In this document: in pieces, positions 8,152-10,766 of the stretch
How positions within the stretch are numbered: the stretch's first letter is position 1
How the letters are laid out: each line of letters starts with the position of its first letter
DNA from: Acidobacteriota bacterium
Lineage (GTDB): Bacteria > Acidobacteriota > UBA4820 > DSQY01
Direction: 5' to 3'
Length of the DNA stretch: 10,766 bases
Assembly: GCA_022759065.1 (NCBI GenBank)
Contig: JAEMPZ010000232.1
Location: 1-10,766 of the forward strand
Notes under the pieces: generated by a model
Databases searched by the model: none
Seen by the model: only the letters and a program-made list of their open reading frames with translations
Told to the model about the DNA's origin: nothing
Position numbers and translations under genes: made by a program

Positions 8152-9189
8152 GTGGACGGCAAGCTGACATACCGCGAATCCGGAGTGGACATTGACGCCC
8201 AGGACCAGGGGCTTTTACGAGTCAAAGAAATAGCCAAGAGCACGTTCACGCGCGGGGTTCTATCAGAAATTGGCCTTTTCGGCGGCCTTTTCGCCCTGAA
8301 TCCTGATGATCCGGCGGGAGACGTTCTGGTCGCTTCGGCCGACGGCGTTGGGACCAAGCTCAAGGTGGCGCAGCTCGCCTGCCGCTACGACACGGTTGGC
8401 CAGGATCTCGTCAACCATTGCACAAACGACATCCTCGTCCAGGGGGCTAAGCCACTTTTCTTCCTCGATTACTTCGCCGCCGGAAAACTCGTGCCGGAGA
8501 GGCTGGCGCAGGTCGTGGAGGGGCTTGGCAAGGCATGCCGCGAAAACGGCTGCGCGCTTTTGGGAGGCGAGACGGCAGAGATGCCGGGACTTTACGCGGG
8601 GGAGGACTTCGACCTGGCCGGTTTCATCGTCGGCGTGGTCAAACGCGACAAAGCGCTGCCAAAAGGCGTGAGCAAAGGGGACGTTCTTGTCGCGCTTCCC
8701 TCGACTGGCTTGCACACGAATGGCTATTCCCTCGCGCGGCGGCTTTTCTTTGAAGTGAAAAAATTGAAGACGGACACGTACCTTTCGGACCTTGGCTGCA
8801 CCGTTGGCGAAGCGCTCTTGGCGGTTCACCGTTCCTATTTCAACTCGCTCTACCCGCTGTTGCAGACGGAAAGCGGAATCCACGGCATGGCTCACATAAC
8901 GGGCGGCGGCATCGTGGACAATTTGCCGCGCATCCTTCCGCAAGGCGTCGCGGCCCTGATTCAAGAATCGGCCCTCATACGCAAACCGGCCATTTTTGGG
9001 TACATTCAGCGAGAGGGGAACGTTGACCCTGGCGACATGCGGCGCACCTTCAACATGGGCGTAGGAATGATCCTCTGCGTCTCCCAGGAACGCCTTGACG
9101 CCGTCGTGGGGGCGCTGAAAGCAGCAGGCGAAGCGCCTTGGGTGATCGGCGAACTTCTCGAAGGCAACCGAACCGTGACCTTCGCCTGA
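8152..9189 (+). CDS. purM: Phosphoribosylformylglycinamidine cyclo-ligase PurM (AIR synthetase)
   Basis: This 345-residue enzyme closes the imidazole ring, turning FGAM and ATP into AIR (step 5), so it uses the product of the PurS/Q/L complex directly. Family signatures include YRESGVDIDA at the N terminus, the ATP-binding ADGVGTKLK (63-71), HCTNDILVQGA, FLDYFAAGKL, the GGETAEMPGLY loop (138-148), PSTGLHTNGYSLAR (183-196) and HITGGGIVDNLPR. The start is GTG 8152, with AAGGGG (8141-8146) 5 nt upstream. A 24-nt gap separates it from the chemoreceptor gene, so it probably lies on the same transcript. In many bacteria purN follows purM; here a tRNA promoter follows instead, so this is the last pur gene of the cluster. 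No clear intrinsic terminator is seen after the stop. Confidence 0.97.
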   Translation: MDGKLTYRESGVDIDAQDQGLLRVKEIAKSTFTRGVLSEIGLFGGLFALNPDDPAGDVLVASADGVGTKLKVAQLACRYDTVGQDLVNHCTNDILVQGAKPLFFLDYFAAGKLVPERLAQVVEGLGKACRENGCALLGGETAEMPGLYAGEDFDLAGFIVGVVKRDKALPKGVSKGDVLVALPSTGLHTNGYSLARRLFFEVKKLKTDTYLSDLGCTVGEALLAVHRSYFNSLYPLLQTESGIHGMAHITGGGIVDNLPRILPQGVAALIQESALIRKPAIFGYIQREGNVDPGDMRRTFNMGVGMILCVSQERLDAVVGALKAAGEAPWVIGELLEGNRTVTFA

Positions 9190-9202
9190 CGGCGCCCCAA
9201 GG

Positions 9203-9230
9203 TTGACTTTTTCGATATAACCGCTATAAT
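9203..9230 (+). promoter_or_regulatory. Near-consensus sigma70 promoter for the tRNA pair
   Basis: TTGACT (9203-9208), a 16-nt spacer and a perfect TATAAT (9225-9230) lie 13 bp after the purM stop codon. Transcription would start near 9237, about 16 nt before the first tRNA base. This is the strongest promoter-like sequence in the window and suits highly expressed stable RNA genes. Confidence 0.85.
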
Positions 9231-9252
9231 TAGCGTTCGGTTTGGGCCGGAT

Positions 9253-9328
9253 GGGCCGTTAACTCAGTCGGTAGAGTATCTGCCTTTTAAGCAGGAAGTC
9301 ATGGGTTCGAATCCCATACGGCCCACCA
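9253..9328 (+). tRNA. tRNA-Lys, anticodon TTT
   Basis: A complete 76-nt cloverleaf. Acceptor GGGCCGT (9253-9259) pairs with ACGGCCC (9318-9324), followed by A and an encoded CCA (9326-9328). The D stem is ACTC/GAGT. The anticodon stem TCTGC/GCAGG encloses the loop CTTTTAA with anticodon TTT, reading AAA and AAG. The T arm is ATGGG-TTCGAAT-CCCAT. All stems pair with one G-U at the anticodon stem base. Confidence 0.98.
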
Positions 9329-9336
9329 GATTGCGC

Positions 9337-9414
9337 GTCCCCATCGTCTAGCCCGGCCTAGGACACCTGCCTTTCACGCAGGCGACGGGGGTTCGAATCC
9401 CCCTGGGGACGCCA
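9337..9414 (+). tRNA. tRNA-Glu, anticodon TTC
   Basis: A complete 78-nt cloverleaf. Acceptor GTCCCCA (9337-9343) pairs with TGGGGAC (9404-9410), followed by G and an encoded CCA (9412-9414). The anticodon stem CCTGC/GCAGG encloses the loop CTTTCAC with anticodon TTC, reading GAA and GAG. The T arm is GGGGG-TTCGAAT-CCCCC. It follows tRNA-Lys after only 8 nt, so the two are surely processed from one precursor. Confidence 0.98.
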
Positions 9415-9474
9415 TCACGACTCTATCCCTCAAAGCAATTGGTGCTATCATAAAGGACGAGGGAGGAGCGGGTG

Positions 9475-10766
9475 ATGGCCGGGCAGGATGAACCGAGGCT
9501 TCTGAACCAGAGCGACAGGCCGACCAGGCGGCACTACGTCATTCTGAGCATGGCGTGGGCGGGGTGGCTTTTCGATTTTTACGACCTGATGCTGCTCTCT
9601 TTTCTTCTTATCCCCATCAAAAGGGACATCGGGCTTCAGGATTGGGAGCTTTCGCTCATTCTGGGCACGACGCTCGCCGCAACGGCTGTTGGAGGGATTA
9701 TCTTCGGCGGCCTGGCCGACCGCTTCGGCAGGAAACCTGTCCTGAGCTGGACGATGCTGGTCTATTCGATAGGCACCTTTGGCTGCGGCATGTCGCACAA
9801 CTTCTGGCTCTTCATGGTTTTCCGCGTTGTCACGGGCCTCGGGGTCGGCGGCGAATGGGCCACGGGACAAACGCTGATCGGTGAAACGTTCCCGGCCAAG
9901 ATGCGCGCCCGATTCGCGGCGGTGATGCAAACTGGGGCCCCCGTCGGAATTCTGCTCGCTTCGGTCGTCGGCTCTTTCGTCGAACCGGTCTTTGCTCAAT
10001 GGTTCGGCGCGTCCTGGGGCTGGCGCGCTTGCTTCTTCGTATCGGCGCTTCCAGCGCTTCTTGTCCTCGTGATTCGCCGCCACATGCCGGAATCGGACGT
10101 TTGGGAGAGAGGAGCGGCGGAAAAGGCGCCGTCCGCGGGAGATCTGGCGCGGGCCCTTGCGCGTGACGCAAAGCTTAGGCGGTTTTTCATCCTGGGGCTG
10201 GTGCTGGCGGTCGCGAACATGTCGGCCTACTGGTTTACTTACACCTGGCTTCCCAAATACCTTTATGACCGGATGGGCCTCTCGGTGGCCAAATCGGGGC
10301 TTGCGATGATAGTGACTCAGCTCGCCGGTTTCGCCGGATATCTTTCATACGGAATCGTGGCCGACTGGAAGGGCCGCCGCGTGGCCTACACCATTTATTC
10401 GATGATCTGGGCGATTGGGCTTCTGGGACTGACTTGGTTCTGGGGCGCGGTTGCCGCCTGGCCAGTGCTCCACCTTCTCTTCATGGTGCTCGTGGGTCTT
10501 GGAACGGGAAACTTCTCCGGCTACGGCCCCATCTTCTCGGAACTCTTTCCGACTCGAATACGTTCCGCGGCGATGGGAACGATCTTCAATCTCTCCAGGG
10601 GAGTCCAATTCTTCACGCCGCTCATCATTACATGGGCGAGCGCGCAAGCGTGGGCGGCATCGTCGGGCCTCGGGGCCGGCATCTCAATCGGCGCCTTTTT
10701 CGCCGTCTTCACCGGGCTCTGGGTCTGGACTCTGCCTGAAACCAGGGGCACCGTGATAAACGAGTA
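9475..10766 (+). CDS. Major facilitator superfamily transporter, organic-acid/metabolite symporter type (3' end at window edge)
   Basis: The reading frame gives 430 residues and ends in the partial codon TA, so one more base (A or G) would make a stop. A protein ending in TVINE would be a normal length for the family. It is a polytopic inner-membrane carrier. TM1 contains the acidic FDFYD (33-37). The loop 2-3 motif A is GLADRFGRK (79-87), and RVVTGLGVGGEW (117-128) follows. GWRACFF and MPES precede the central loop. LPETRG closes the last segment. FD in TM1 with the GxGxGGEW motif resembles the sialate/aromatic-acid/metabolite:H+ symporter families, but the substrate cannot be read from sequence. 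ATG 9475 has GGAGG (9462-9466) 8 nt upstream; GTG 9472, in frame and adjacent, is an alternative start. No terminator separates it from tRNA-Glu, so read-through from the tRNA promoter is possible. Confidence 0.9.
   Translation, partial: MAGQDEPRLLNQSDRPTRRHYVILSMAWAGWLFDFYDLMLLSFLLIPIKRDIGLQDWELSLILGTTLAATAVGGIIFGGLADRFGRKPVLSWTMLVYSIGTFGCGMSHNFWLFMVFRVVTGLGVGGEWATGQTLIGETFPAKMRARFAAVMQTGAPVGILLASVVGSFVEPVFAQWFGASWGWRACFFVSALPALLVLVIRRHMPESDVWERGAAEKAPSAGDLARALARDAKLRRFFILGLVLAVANMSAYWFTYTWLPKYLYDRMGLSVAKSGLAMIVTQLAGFAGYLSYGIVADWKGRRVAYTIYSMIWAIGLLGLTWFWGAVAAWPVLHLLFMVLVGLGTGNFSGYGPIFSELFPTRIRSAAMGTIFNLSRGVQFFTPLIITWASAQAWAASSGLGAGISIGAFFAVFTGLWVWTLPETRGTVINE

Noticed and set aside
9190..9202. 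Possible terminator after purM (GGCGCC followed by a T run at 9208-9212)
   Set aside because: GGCGCC has no loop and the T run belongs to the -35/spacer region of the tRNA promoter; no proper stem-loop was found.
9253..9414. tRNA genes as an integration site for a mobile element
   Set aside because: No integrase, no repeated tRNA 3' end and no insertion-sequence features are present in the window.

Overview
The window carries a compact, plus-strand purine biosynthesis operon from a bacterium with a GC-rich genome. The combination of PurS/PurQ/short PurL, an Fe-S-type PurF, a single-RRM RNA-binding protein and a large transmembrane chemoreceptor suggests a Gram-negative, motile or gliding organism, perhaps of deltaproteobacterial or related ancestry. 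That placement is an inference from gene types, not a taxonomic result. The cell-envelope type is inferred only from the chemoreceptor layout.

Layout: positions 1-28 hold four degenerate copies of a 7-bp repeat. A promoter with an extended -10 (99-125) is followed by a leader of about 170 nt and a gene for an RRM protein with a Gly/Arg/Pro-rich linker and an acidic tail (301-891). Next comes purS-purQ-purL-purF (955-5584), then a methyl-accepting chemotaxis protein gene (5581-8127), then purM (8152-9189). All of these are on the plus strand and tightly packed. purS/purQ overlap by 4 nt, purQ/purL by 8 nt and purF/mcp by 4 nt, and 24 nt separate mcp from purM. No convincing terminator is seen between the RRM gene and purM. 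A near-consensus promoter (9203-9230) then drives a tRNA-Lys(UUU)-tRNA-Glu(UUC) pair (9253-9414). It is followed by a major facilitator superfamily transporter gene (9475 onward) that reaches the window edge and probably ends exactly there.

How the genes work together: PurF makes phosphoribosylamine, the first committed step. PurS, PurQ and PurL form the FGAM synthase complex (step 4), and PurM makes AIR (step 5). Steps 2 and 3 and those after AIR are not encoded here. The gene order S-Q-L-F-(x)-M matches the order known from the Bacillus pur operon, except that a chemoreceptor gene sits between purF and purM.

The most unusual element is this chemoreceptor. It is translationally coupled to purF, has four extra membrane segments ahead of the usual membrane-periplasm-membrane-HAMP layout, lacks the HAMP proline, and has substitutions at two normally near-invariant residues of the signalling tip.
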